Made by a program: the position numbers and the translations under genes. Under the pieces are notes generated by a model. It did not search any database. It was not told the origin of the DNA and saw only the letters and a program-made list of their open reading frames with translations. Below, one piece after another: positions 18,674-27,883 of a DNA stretch of 64,000 bases. Source of the DNA: Ruminococcus sp. AF46-10NS (GTDB taxonomy: Bacteria; Bacillota; Clostridia; Lachnospirales; Lachnospiraceae); the NCBI RefSeq assembly GCF_003474435.1, contig NZ_QRNF01000018.1:5415-69414 (forward strand), in the 5' to 3' direction. How positions within the stretch are numbered: the stretch's first letter is position 1; each line of letters opens with the position of its first letter.

Positions 18674-20776
18674 ATGGCACAGAGTATCCCTGAAATGTAT
18701 GGCAGCCTTGTATTCAATGACAAAGTGATGCGAAGCAAACTGCCAAAGGACATGTACAAAGCATTAAAGAAAACAATTGAAAACGGAACTCATCTGGAGC
18801 TGGATGTTGCAAATTCCGTAGCAGTTGCAATGAAAGAATGGGCTACCGAAAACGGTGCAACACATTACACACACTGGTTTCAGCCGATGACAAACGTAAC
18901 AGCAGAAAAACATGATAGCTTCATCTCCCCTACAGGTGATGGACAGGTGATCATGGATTTCTCCGGTAAAGAGCTGGTAAAAGGTGAGCCGGATGCATCC
19001 AGTTTCCCGTCAGGTGGTCTTCGTGCTACTTTCGAAGCAAGAGGATATACAGCATGGGATCCTACTTCACCAGCATTCATCAAAGATAAGACACTTTACA
19101 TTCCTACAGCATTCTGTTCCTACAGCGGAGAGGCACTTGATAAGAAAACTCCTCTTCTCCGTTCCATGGATGAACTTAACAAAGAAGCAGTTCGTATTCT
19201 TCACATCCTTGGAAACAAAGAGGTTCGTCATATCAACACAACAGTAGGACCTGAGCAGGAGTACTTCCTGGTTGACAAGGATCTCTATAAAAAGAGAAAA
19301 GACCTGATTTTCTGCGGACGTACACTTCTGGGAGCTTCCGCACCAAAAGGACAGGAGATGGAGGATCATTACTTCGGAGCTCTGAAACCTCGTGTTGCTG
19401 CTTACATGCATGATCTTGACGAAGAGCTCTGGAAGCTTGGCATTCCGGCCAAAACAAAGCATAACGAGGTTGCTCCTGCACAGCACGAGCTGGCTCCTGT
19501 ATTTGATACCACAAATGTTGCTGTCGACCACAACCAGCTGACCATGGAAATTATGAAAAAAGTTGCTGACAAGCACAACATGGTCTGCCTCCTTCACGAG
19601 AAACCATTTGAGGGAATCAACGGAAGCGGTAAACACAACAACTGGTCCATGAGCACAGACACAGGTGTAAACCTTCTTGATCCTGGAAAAACACCGGCAG
19701 AGAATACACAGTTCCTGGTATTTTTGGTAGCTGTTATTAAAGCCGTTGACGATTACGCTGATCTTCTCCGTGTATCCGTTGCAAGTGCCGGAAACGATCA
19801 TCGTCTCGGAGCAAACGAGGCACCGCCTGCGATCGTATCCATCTTCCTCGGAGACGAGCTGACAGACATACTGAAATCCATTGAAAATGATACCTTCTTC
19901 AACAACAAGCATGCAGTACAGATGGATATCGGAGCAAAGGTACTTCCTCACTTCACAAAGGATACCACTGACAGAAACCGTACTTCACCGTTTGCATTTA
20001 CAGGAAACAAATTTGAGTTCCGTATGCTTGGTTCCGCGGCATCTGTTGCAAACCCGAACATCGTACTGAACACTGCTGTTGCAGAGGTTCTTGCTGAATT
20101 CAGCGCAGCTCTTAAGGATGTTCCGGAAGAAGAAATGGAAAGCGCAGTACATGCACTTCTTAAGAAAACCATTGAAGAGCATAAACGCATCATCTTTAAC
20201 GGAAACGGCTATACAGACGAGTGGGTTGAAGAAGCTGAGAAACGCGGTCTCTACAACCTGAAAACAACTCCTGATGCTCTTCCTCATTTCATTGCCGAGA
20301 AGAACATTGAGCTGTTTACAAAGCATGGCATCTTTACAAAGGAAGAACTCTTCTCCCGTTACGAGATCTGGCTTGAGAACTATTATAAGACCATCAACAT
20401 CGAGTCCAACACTCTTGCTGAAATGATCCAGAAACAGGTAATTCCTTCTGTATATACATATGTTGAAAAGCTTGCAGATACTGCAGCTGCAAAGAAATCT
20501 GTAGTAGCTGACGTTTCTGTAGCAAGCGAAGTTGCTCTGATTTCCAAACTGAGTACACTTGCAGACACCATGGCAACGGATCTGGAAACTCTGAAAGCAG
20601 ATACAGCAAAAGCTCTTGCTTCTTCTGACGATGTACTTGCATGCTCTAAGGCTTATCAGGAAACTGTTCTGGAAGACATGGAAGCTTTAAGAAAATCTGC
20701 TGATGAGGCAGAGGCTCTGATCCCGGATGAGTTACTTCCATATCCGACTTATGACGAGCTGTTATTCTCTATCTGA
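18674..20776 (+). CDS. glnN: Glutamine synthetase type III
   Basis: A second glutamine synthetase, of the large GSIII class (700 residues, normal length). The N-terminal GSIII domain (MYGSLVFNDKVMRSKLPK) is followed by the catalytic core with VGPEQEYFLVD, KTKHNEVAPAQHELAP, GINGSGKHNNWSMS and FRMLGSAASVANPN, and a C-terminal helical tail. GSIII often works alongside GSI in Clostridia and Bacteroides. The start has AAAGGAG upstream. It is divergent from purF and followed by amt-PII on the same strand, each with its own leader hairpin. Confidence 0.96.
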   Translation: MAQSIPEMYGSLVFNDKVMRSKLPKDMYKALKKTIENGTHLELDVANSVAVAMKEWATENGATHYTHWFQPMTNVTAEKHDSFISPTGDGQVIMDFSGKELVKGEPDASSFPSGGLRATFEARGYTAWDPTSPAFIKDKTLYIPTAFCSYSGEALDKKTPLLRSMDELNKEAVRILHILGNKEVRHINTTVGPEQEYFLVDKDLYKKRKDLIFCGRTLLGASAPKGQEMEDHYFGALKPRVAAYMHDLDEELWKLGIPAKTKHNEVAPAQHELAPVFDTTNVAVDHNQLTMEIMKKVADKHNMVCLLHEKPFEGINGSGKHNNWSMSTDTGVNLLDPGKTPAENTQFLVFLVAVIKAVDDYADLLRVSVASAGNDHRLGANEAPPAIVSIFLGDELTDILKSIENDTFFNNKHAVQMDIGAKVLPHFTKDTTDRNRTSPFAFTGNKFEFRMLGSAASVANPNIVLNTAVAEVLAEFSAALKDVPEEEMESAVHALLKKTIEEHKRIIFNGNGYTDEWVEEAEKRGLYNLKTTPDALPHFIAEKNIELFTKHGIFTKEELFSRYEIWLENYYKTINIESNTLAEMIQKQVIPSVYTYVEKLADTAAAKKSVVADVSVASEVALISKLSTLADTMATDLETLKADTAKALASSDDVLACSKAYQETVLEDMEALRKSADEAEALIPDELLPYPTYDELLFSI

Positions 20777-20811
20777 CAACTGATATCAGATAACAATTTC
20801 ATACGGTAAAT

Positions 20812-20900
20812 ACAGGGGATATCCCTTATGAACTCTACTTCATAATTCATTATCGATTTCCTCATCCATTAATCACACGATACAGATATCCCCTGTTTTA
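20812..20900 (+). terminator. Possible terminator of glnN
   Basis: A perfect 12-nt inverted repeat, ACAGGGGATATC and GATATCCCCTGT, is separated by 61 nt and followed by TTTTA. The loop is unusually long for a terminator, so a processing structure is also possible. Confidence 0.5.
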
Positions 20901-20922
20901 CATATACTTATTTTGATTTCGT

Positions 20923-20961
20923 AAAGGCGCGGAAGAGAATTTCCTCTCTCCTGCGCTTTTT
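20923..20961 (+). promoter_or_regulatory. Attenuator-like hairpin before amt
   Basis: AAAGGCGC-GGA-AGAG pairs with CTCT-TCC-GCGCTTTTT around loop AATTTC, about 118 nt before the amt ATG. TATACT (20903-20908) lies 17 nt before GGCGC, as in glnN, but no good -35 box is seen. It could instead end read-through from glnN. Confidence 0.6.
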
Positions 20962-21078
20962 CGTTATACTGATACCGGATAAATTCTGTCTGTTTTTCTC
21001 CTGTCCGGTATTATAAAAATCCTTCCTGTATATATCTTATATAATAGGAAGGAAAAAATTGGGAAAGGGAGTGTTACT

Positions 21079-22802
21079 ATGTATTCTTCAGTAAACACAT
21101 TATGGGTCCTCGTCGGTGCCGCACTGGTCTTCTTCATGCAGGCTGGCTTTGCAATGGTTGAAACAGGATTCACAAGAGCAAAAAACGCAGGTAATATCAT
21201 CATGAAAAACCTGATGGATTTCTGTATCGGAACTCCGGTCTTCTGGCTGGTTGGATTCGGCATCATGTTCGGTGCAGGAAACGGTTTCTCCGGCAAGATC
21301 GGCGGAATCGCCTCAGAGGCAAACTACGGAAACGCAATGCTTCCGGATGGAGTTCCTTTCTGGGCATTTCTCATCTTCCAGACAGTATTCTGTGCTACCT
21401 CTGCAACTATCGTATCCGGTGCCATGGCAGAACGTACCAAATTCATTTCCTACTGTATCTACAGCTTACTGATCAGCCTCGTTGTATACCCCGTATCCGG
21501 CCACTGGATCTGGGGCGGCGGATTTATCAGCCAGATGGGATTTCATGATTTCGCAGGTTCCTGTGCCGTTCATATGGTAGGTGGTGTTGCTGCACTGATC
21601 GGTGCCATCATCCTCGGACCTCGTATCGGAAAATATTCCAAATCCGGTAAATCCCGAGCAATCCCCGGACATAACCTTACTGTTGGTGCACTTGGTGTAT
21701 TTATCCTCTGGTTCTGCTGGTTCGGTTTCAACGGTGCATCCACTGTCAGCATGGAAGGCGATGCCATTGTAAGTGCCGGAAAAATCTTCGTAACAACAAA
21801 CCTTGCAGCTGCCGTTGCAACTGTAACAGTTATGCTGATCACATGGATCCGCTACAAAAAACCGGATGTTTCCATGTCACTCAACGGTTCTCTTGCAGGA
21901 CTGGTAGCCATCACAGCAGGCTGCGATACTGTATCTCCTACATCTGCAGCTATCATCGGAATCATTTCCGGATTCATTGTAGTATTTGGTATTGAATTCA
22001 TTGACAAAGTTCTCAAAATTGATGACCCTGTTGGTGCTGTTGGTGTTCACGGTCTCAACGGTGCTTTCGGAACTCTTGCTGTAGGTCTTTTCTCTGACGG
22101 TGCAGGTACCGAGTGGAAAGGTCTCCTCACAGGCGGTGGTTTCCATGGCTTCGGTGTTCAGTTTATTGGTATGGCTATTACTATCGCATGGGTTGCTGTT
22201 ACTATGACAATTATCTTCCAGGTGATCAAACACACCATCGGTCTTCGCGTTTCCGCTGAGGAAGAGATTGCAGGTCTGGATGTGAAAGAGCATGGCCTTG
22301 CAAGTGCATACGATGGATTCTTTGTACAGGATACCATGACAAAGGCTCCGACTCCAATGGGAACTTCCGTAAAAGCCCTGTTGTAAAACACGCTCCTTCT
22401 GCTCCTGCTGAATCTGTTCCTGAGATTCCGGCAGACGGCGTACACAAACTGACAAAAGTTGTTATCATCACACGTCAGAACAAGCTGGATGAATTTATGC
22501 AGGCCATGAACGAGATCGGCGTAACCGGTATCACTATCACAAATGTTATGGGATGTGGTGTTCAGAAGGGTGCTCCAACCTACTATCGTGGTGTTGAGGT
22601 TGACATGAACCTCCGTCCGAAGGTTAAGATCGAAATCGTTGTAAGTCTCGTACCTGTTCAGAAGGTTATTGATACTGCAAAGGCAGTTCTTCATACCGGC
22701 CAGATCGGTGATGGTAAAGTCTTCGTTTACGACATCGAAAACGTAGTAAAGATCCGTACCGGCGAGGAAGGCTTCCTGGCTCTGCAGGATACAGACGCAT
22801 GA
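21079..22802 (+). CDS. amt: Ammonium transporter fused to a PII signal domain, frameshifted
   Basis: An ammonium channel of about 11 membrane segments ([34 protein letters not shown], and the pore His region [10 protein letters not shown]) continues into a C-terminal PII/GlnK domain from about residue 457. PII features are the T-loop [26 protein letters not shown] and IRTGEEG. The frame breaks at 22376-22378; one more C (GCCCTGTTG to GCCCCTGTTG) joins the parts through a Pro/Ala linker into 574 residues. The fused PII could gate its own channel in cis. It lies downstream of glnN. Confidence 0.92.
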
Positions 22803-22862
22803 TCCTCTTATAATCAAAACAGATAAAATCTTTCTACGCAATATAAACCAAATAAAAGCCAG

Positions 22863-22904
22863 AAAAGATCCGGAACAATTCCTTAAATGTTCCGGATCTT
22901 TTCA
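22863..22904. terminator. Bidirectional terminator between amt and the TRIC gene
   Basis: A 14-bp perfect stem AAAAGATCCGGAAC/GTTCCGGATCTTTT with A and T tracts on both sides, between convergent genes. Confidence 0.85.
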
Positions 22905-22908
22905 TATA

Positions 22909-23559
22909 TTATTCTCTTCTCAGTCTCGGCAAATTCCACCGATAATGCGCTGCCAGATACCGGATCAGGATCACCACTACCGTTCCGATCACCATAGCCG
23001 GCACTCCACCCCACAGCCTGTATATCCAAACACAGGCAATGGCACCTACAATAGATGCACAGGCATAAATATGGCGCACAAAAATATATGGCGGTACTCC
23101 TGCCATCATATCACGGATCAGACCGCCGCCAACTCCTGTGACAGTCCCAAGAAACACAAGAAAAAAAGTTCTTCCCATATATCCCTGTGAAATCCCCTTA
23201 TCAACACCCATAACAGTAAACACGCCAAGTCCAACCGTATCCATCACCAGCATCACCTTATCATAGACCAGCCGGTTCCCGCCTTCCAGAAGCTCCTGTT
23301 TCCAGTACATCACTGCAAAAACAATACAGGACGTCACTGTTGCCACAATGGTATACAGCGGATCCTGAAACATTCCCGGCGGCACGATTCCCAGGATAAT
23401 ATCCCTGGTAGCTCCTCCTCCCACTGCAGTCACCACTCCTAGAACGCAGACCCCGAAAATATCCATTCCCCGCTGCGCTCCCACCATAGCTCCGGAAGCA
23501 GCAAACGCAATAGTTCCTGCCATCTCCAGCATAAATGTAAACATACTCTGATAATCCAT
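22909..23559 (-). CDS. TRIC/UPF0126-family membrane protein
   Basis: A 216-residue protein with two repeats of three membrane segments, each carrying the glycine signature of the family (AVGGGATRDIILG and GVGGGLIRDMMAG). It is related to bacterial TRIC channels, reported to be cation channels and, for some homologues, glycine transporters; the substrate here is unknown. GGAGGGGG just before ATG 23559 fixes the start. It lies downstream of niaR on the same strand but after a strong hairpin, so co-transcription is doubtful. Confidence 0.85.
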   Translation of the reverse strand: MDYQSMFTFMLEMAGTIAFAASGAMVGAQRGMDIFGVCVLGVVTAVGGGATRDIILGIVPPGMFQDPLYTIVATVTSCIVFAVMYWKQELLEGGNRLVYDKVMLVMDTVGLGVFTVMGVDKGISQGYMGRTFFLVFLGTVTGVGGGLIRDMMAGVPPYIFVRHIYACASIVGAIACVWIYRLWGGVPAMVIGTVVVILIRYLAAHYRWNLPRLRRE

Positions 23560-23665
23560 TTCCCCCTCCATGCATATCAAGCCGTATTTTTTCTCACCCT
23601 CATATCTGCATCCTGTTTTCCCTGTCTGTACATTTCCACAAGGTGCACATTTCCGCAGGGTGCAA

Positions 23666-23694
23666 GAAGGAACCCTGCCATGCAGGATTCCTTC
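23666..23694 (-). terminator. Hairpin after niaR, possible terminator
   Basis: GAAGGAA-CCTGC/GCAGG-TTCCTTC with a 3-nt loop. It is very stable but is followed only by a mixed TTGC tail, so termination is uncertain. Confidence 0.5.
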
Positions 23695-23776
23695 TCCTAT
23701 TTTCGTGATCACTATATTTTCATATTAACAGAATTTTCTCATTCTGTATATCTTTTCTTTTTGTATCTGACTTCTG

Positions 23777-24289
23777 TTATTCTGCTTCGATCAGAAATCC
23801 TCGCCGTTTCAGCATATCCTGGATCATATCCAGGATTTCCTCGGATTCTGCTTCTACTTTATGATAATGATAATCCGCTGTGATATTCTTCAGAGGACTG
23901 GACTTGCCGCTTCGGATATCCTCCATAAAATTCTCAACCTGGCGTCTGGAGCTGATATTCAGTTCTGCCTCGATATGTCCGTAAACTCTGTGATTCACCA
24001 TTACATTGATCACTTTTCCGCCAAGATCCACAATCCCGCAGAGCTCATTCTTCAGATCTGCATCTGTATGATGCACTTTGAATATCCGGCTCACAGTATG
24101 AGGAGCATTGAAAATATATCCCCTGTTGGTGGATATCACGTCGTTCCCTTCTGCGCGTATCAGCGCAACATCCTGCACGATCACCTGTCTGCTGACCTGA
24201 AATGTTCTGGCCAGAGCACTTCCCGAGACCGGCCGGTCACTGTTTTTAATTTGATCCATGATCGCTGTCCTGCGTTCTGAACCAGTCAT
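23777..24289 (-). CDS. niaR: NiaR-type transcriptional repressor of NAD synthesis
   Basis: A 170-residue protein with an N-terminal winged HTH (SGSALARTFQVSRQVIVQDV) and a C-terminal 3H domain, named for conserved histidines, seen here as KVHHTDADLK, VNHRVYGHIEAEL and ADYHYHK. NiaR binds nicotinate and represses nad genes and niacin uptake in Firmicutes. It lies 192 nt after nadC and is probably part of the nad transcript or its neighbour. A candidate operator is upstream of nadA. Confidence 0.9.
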   Translation of the reverse strand: MTGSERRTAIMDQIKNSDRPVSGSALARTFQVSRQVIVQDVALIRAEGNDVISTNRGYIFNAPHTVSRIFKVHHTDADLKNELCGIVDLGGKVINVMVNHRVYGHIEAELNISSRRQVENFMEDIRSGKSSPLKNITADYHYHKVEAESEEILDMIQDMLKRRGFLIEAE

Positions 24290-24481
24290 TTAAGTTCCCC
24301 TTTCCTGGCTGTACCTGTACTATTTATTCCGATATCTGTCTCCTTCATTCTCGCGATATCTCCCACCCGGTTCAGATATTACCTGTTATGCCTCTGCTTC
24401 CGACAATTCTCGCTTCTTTTTTTCTGATATTCCGGATATTTCCTGTCACAGCACTCGGTATTTTGCAAAATTCTGTGATCT

Positions 24482-25336
24482 TCAGGAAAGCGGATGAAGA
24501 TTCTTAAGTGAAATATCAAGAATCGGTGCGGAATGTGTTAATACACCACTTGATACATAGTCTACACCAACATCCCTGATCTTTGCAATATTTTCTTTTG
24601 TAACATTTCCGGAACATTCTGTTTTCGCTCTTCCGTCAATGAGTTTTACTGCTTCTTTCATTATTTCCGGAGTCATATTGTCAAGCATGATGATATCTGC
24701 TCCAGCCTCAACAGCTTCTTTTACCTGAGCAAGAGTTTCCACCTCAACTTCGATCTTGCGGACAAAAGGAGCGTACTCCTGTGCCATTTTTACAGCATTT
24801 GTAACGCTTCCTGCCGCTCCGATGTGATTGTCTTTCAGCAGAACTCCATCAGAAAGATTATATCTGTGGTTCTGTCCGCCGCCTACGCGAACTGCATATT
24901 TCTCAAAAATACGCATATTCGGCGTTGTTTTTCTGGTATCCAGTAAAGTGATCCCCGTTCCCTCAAGAAGAGACGCAACAGAATGTGTGTAAGTTGCGAT
25001 TCCGCTCATTCTCTGCAGATAATTCAGTGCCACACGCTCGCCGGAAAGAAGCACGCGGATATCTCCGGTAACTTTTCCCATTTTCTGGCCTTTTTTTACT
25101 TCATCACCGTCTTTACAGAACAGCTCTACTTTTGTATCAGCATCCAGAAGCGTAAATACACGGCTGAAGATTTCCAGTCCCGCAATGATTCCATCCTCTT
25201 TACAGATCAGGTCTACCTCTCCCGGAACTGCTTCTTTCATAACAGAGTTTGTGGTAACGTCTTCGCTTGAAATATCTTCTTTTAAAGCCTCCAGGATCAG
25301 ATGATCTACCTGGAGTGTCATTGTAATTTTATTCAT
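24482..25336 (-). CDS. nadC: Nicotinate-nucleotide pyrophosphorylase (carboxylating)
   Basis: Converts quinolinate and PRPP to nicotinate mononucleotide. It has 284 residues, full length. Visible motifs: GERVALNYLQRMSGIATYT, the DTRKTTPNMR loop with catalytic Lys, GGGQNHR-type segment GGQNHRYNLSDGVLLKDNHI, and IIMLDNMTPEIM. It is third in the nadA-nadB-nadC series, about 100 nt after nadB. Confidence 0.96.
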   Translation of the reverse strand: MNKITMTLQVDHLILEALKEDISSEDVTTNSVMKEAVPGEVDLICKEDGIIAGLEIFSRVFTLLDADTKVELFCKDGDEVKKGQKMGKVTGDIRVLLSGERVALNYLQRMSGIATYTHSVASLLEGTGITLLDTRKTTPNMRIFEKYAVRVGGGQNHRYNLSDGVLLKDNHIGAAGSVTNAVKMAQEYAPFVRKIEVEVETLAQVKEAVEAGADIIMLDNMTPEIMKEAVKLIDGRAKTECSGNVTKENIAKIRDVGVDYVSSGVLTHSAPILDISLKNLHPLS

Positions 25337-25438
25337 TTTACAATACCTTCTCTTTCCTAATTATCATAGCAGCCCTGTTCTCCGAAGCAAGGCTGCTCCC
25401 TTCTTTCATAATACGCATATTTATATTGCAGGCTGCAT

Positions 25439-26698
25439 TCACGCCGCACCTGCAGCACTTTTCTTTTCTGTGGAAATTGCTTTCGCCGCGCGTTTTGCAA
25501 ACACAAGGCTTTCCAGCAGGGAATTACTTGCCAGCCTGTTTGCTCCATGTACACCGTTGCAGCTGGTCTCTCCCACTGCATAAAGCCGGTCCATACTGGT
25601 CTTGCTGTCAGAATCCACCCAGATTCCTCCCATGAAATAATGCTGAGCAGGAACAACAGGGATACATTCCTTTGTCACATCATAGCCTTCTTCCAGACAT
25701 CTCTGATAAATATTCGGAAAATGATTCAGGATCGTATCTTTATCAATATTCTCCATGGAAAGCCATACGTGATCTGTTCCTTCTTTTTTCATTTCTTCCC
25801 GGATCGCATTTGTTACTACATCTCTTGGAAGAAGTTCATTGACAAAGCGCTCTTTTTTGTTGTTATAAAGTACTGCGCCTTCTCCGCGGACTGACTCTGA
25901 GATCAGAAATCTTCGGCCTGGTCTCTTGGAGTACAGCGTTGTCGGATGGATCTGCACATAATCCAGATGTTCCAGACGCACATTATGTTTTTTCGCAATA
26001 TCAAGGGCGTCACCTGTGAGATGTGGATAGTTGGTGGAATGCTCATATCTTCCTCCGATTCCGCCACTTGCCAGGATTGTATCCTGTGCATAGATTTCTA
26101 CCTGGATCTCTCCACCTGGCTGGATTTCCTCCTGGATCTTCACAGCATTTCCAGCTTCCATTGCTTTCAGACGATCTCTGTTACCTTCCGCGGAAACAGC
26201 CTTTAAGCCCGCACATTTGTCGTTTTCCACAAGAATATCCTGCATGGTAGTATATTCCAGAATTGTTACATTATCAAGCTTTAACACCTGCTGGAGAAGC
26301 TTTTCGGAAATTTCTTTTCCTGTGATATCTTCATGATAAAGGATCCTCGGCCTGGAATGTGCGCCTTCTCTTGTATAGGCAAAATCATCTCCATCCATCT
26401 TGAAATCCACACCATATCCAACAAGGTCATTAATGATGTCCCTGGAACCTCGGATCATAATGTCAACGGATTCTTTTCTGTTTTCGTAATGTCCTGCCTT
26501 CATGGTATCTTCAAAATAACTGTCGTAATCATTTTCATCACGGAGCACGCAGATTCCACCCTGCGCCAGGAAAGAATCACTGCTTCTCATATCCTCTTTT
26601 GTGATGATCACGATCTTTTTATCCCGCGGAAGTTTCAGCGCGCTGAACATTCCTGCAACACCTGTTCCGACGATCACTACATCTGTTTTAATTTTCAT
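25439..26698 (-). CDS. nadB: L-aspartate oxidase, short form
   Basis: FAD enzyme oxidising aspartate to iminoaspartate for quinolinate synthesis. FAD motif VVIVGTGVAGMFSALKL at the start; SFLAQGGICVL and RPGRRFLISESVRGEGAVL in the middle; and VGETSCNGVHGANRLASNS near the end. At 419 residues it lacks the C-terminal helical extension of the E. coli enzyme, which is usual in Clostridia. No frameshift is evident. It lies 24 nt downstream of nadA. Confidence 0.94.
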   Translation of the reverse strand: MKIKTDVVIVGTGVAGMFSALKLPRDKKIVIITKEDMRSSDSFLAQGGICVLRDENDYDSYFEDTMKAGHYENRKESVDIMIRGSRDIINDLVGYGVDFKMDGDDFAYTREGAHSRPRILYHEDITGKEISEKLLQQVLKLDNVTILEYTTMQDILVENDKCAGLKAVSAEGNRDRLKAMEAGNAVKIQEEIQPGGEIQVEIYAQDTILASGGIGGRYEHSTNYPHLTGDALDIAKKHNVRLEHLDYVQIHPTTLYSKRPGRRFLISESVRGEGAVLYNNKKERFVNELLPRDVVTNAIREEMKKEGTDHVWLSMENIDKDTILNHFPNIYQRCLEEGYDVTKECIPVVPAQHYFMGGIWVDSDSKTSMDRLYAVGETSCNGVHGANRLASNSLLESLVFAKRAAKAISTEKKSAAGAA

Positions 26699-26722
26699 TG
26701 CATTTCGCCTCTCTGTCTCTGT

Positions 26723-27628
26723 CTATTTTGCCAGTTCCAGCATCCGTTCCAGCGGTTTCTTTGCTTTTTCACGAGTCTCATCTGTTACATGCACTTCATT
26801 CTCTCCTGTTTTCAGAACATGGAGAACTTTTTCCAGAAGTACTTTTTTCATGTTTTTGCAGACCGGAACCGTTTCTGTGAAGTAGAATTTTTTATCCGGG
26901 CAGGTGGTTTCCAGCTTGTACTGAACGCCGCATTCTGTGCAGATGATAAATTCTTTGTTATCGCTTTCCTGCGCATATTTAATGATCCCGGATGTGCTTC
27001 CGATATAATCAGCCTGTTTCAAAACTGTCTGCGGACATTCCGGATGAGCCAGAACCAGTGCATCCGGATGGTCCTCTTTCGCTTTTTTTACTTCTTCCGG
27101 ATCCATAAATTCGTGGACAATGCAGAATCCTTCATTATAAATAAAATTTTTCTCAGGAACCTGCTCCGCAATAAAGTGTGCAAGATTTCTGTCCGGAATA
27201 AAAAAGATATTTTTGTTCGGAAGTGCCTTCACGATCTTTACTGCATTTGCGGAAGTAACACATACATCTGAAAGTTCTTTCAATGCTGCTGTGGAATTGA
27301 TGTAACAGACAACTGCTACATCGTCATATTCTTCACGCACTTTGCGGATGCCTTCCTCTGTTGCCATATGAGCCATCGGACAATCTGCATCCATTGCAGG
27401 CATCAGAACGGTTTTGTCCGGACTTAATATCTTTGCGCTCTCTCCCATAAATCCTACGCCGCAGAACACGATGGTCTTCTCTTTCGCACTGGCTGCGATC
27501 TTGCTCAGATAAAAGGAATCTCCTATATAATCAGCTACATCCTGTACTTCGGGACGCACGTAGTAGTGTGCAAGGATGATGGCATCTTTTTCTTTTTTTA
27601 ATTTCTGGATTTCTTCTGCAACTGTCAT
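26723..27628 (-). CDS. nadA: Quinolinate synthase
   Basis: A 4Fe-4S enzyme that condenses iminoaspartate with dihydroxyacetone phosphate. It has 301 residues, with ILAHYYVRPEVQDVADYIGD near the start. The probable cluster cysteines are Cys83 (DADCPMA), Cys169 (EGFCIVH) and Cys257 (VPVCKNM), spaced as in characterised NadA. First gene of the nad operon, with promoter and candidate NiaR site directly upstream. Confidence 0.96.
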   Translation of the reverse strand: MTVAEEIQKLKKEKDAIILAHYYVRPEVQDVADYIGDSFYLSKIAASAKEKTIVFCGVGFMGESAKILSPDKTVLMPAMDADCPMAHMATEEGIRKVREEYDDVAVVCYINSTAALKELSDVCVTSANAVKIVKALPNKNIFFIPDRNLAHFIAEQVPEKNFIYNEGFCIVHEFMDPEEVKKAKEDHPDALVLAHPECPQTVLKQADYIGSTSGIIKYAQESDNKEFIICTECGVQYKLETTCPDKKFYFTETVPVCKNMKKVLLEKVLHVLKTGENEVHVTDETREKAKKPLERMLELAK

Positions 27629-27750
27629 TATCTTTCACCTTTCCTGCAGGTTTTTTTCGAATTCCTGCTTTTGCTTTCTGGTCTTTATTATGCAGATGCT
27701 TCTGATCTGCTTTTTTTATTATCATGTAGCTTTTTCAAAACATCTTACAC

Positions 27751-27788
27751 ATAATACCACAGTCCTTTACATGTGACAAGACAGTTGT
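27751..27788 (-). promoter_or_regulatory. nadA promoter with candidate NiaR operator
   Basis: Minus strand TTGTCA (27774-27779), 17 nt, TATTAT (27751-27756). A 20-bp imperfect dyad with the pattern ACAnnTGnCnnGnCAnnTGT covers 27769-27788 and so overlaps the -35 box. A flanking CTTTACAT/ATGTAAAG repeat is also present. The identity as NiaR box rests on place and on the regulator gene in the same cluster. Confidence 0.65.
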
Positions 27789-27883
27789 TTGATATATGTA
27801 AAGTTTTTGTAAAAAAGGCAGCAAAAAACACGGTTTCCACAATGAAACTTTCATCCTGGAAACCGTGTTCCTGTACGCATTCA

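Noticed and set aside
25357..25656. Overlapping frame at the nadB 3' end as a lost NadB C-terminus
   Set aside because: The translation does not resemble the NadB tail, and the 419-residue form is normal for Clostridia.
27700..27730. Hairpin GCAGATGC/GCATCTGC-type with T tract on the plus strand
   Set aside because: It looks like a terminator only on the plus strand, where there is no gene. It may be a leader hairpin of nadA; no function can be assigned.
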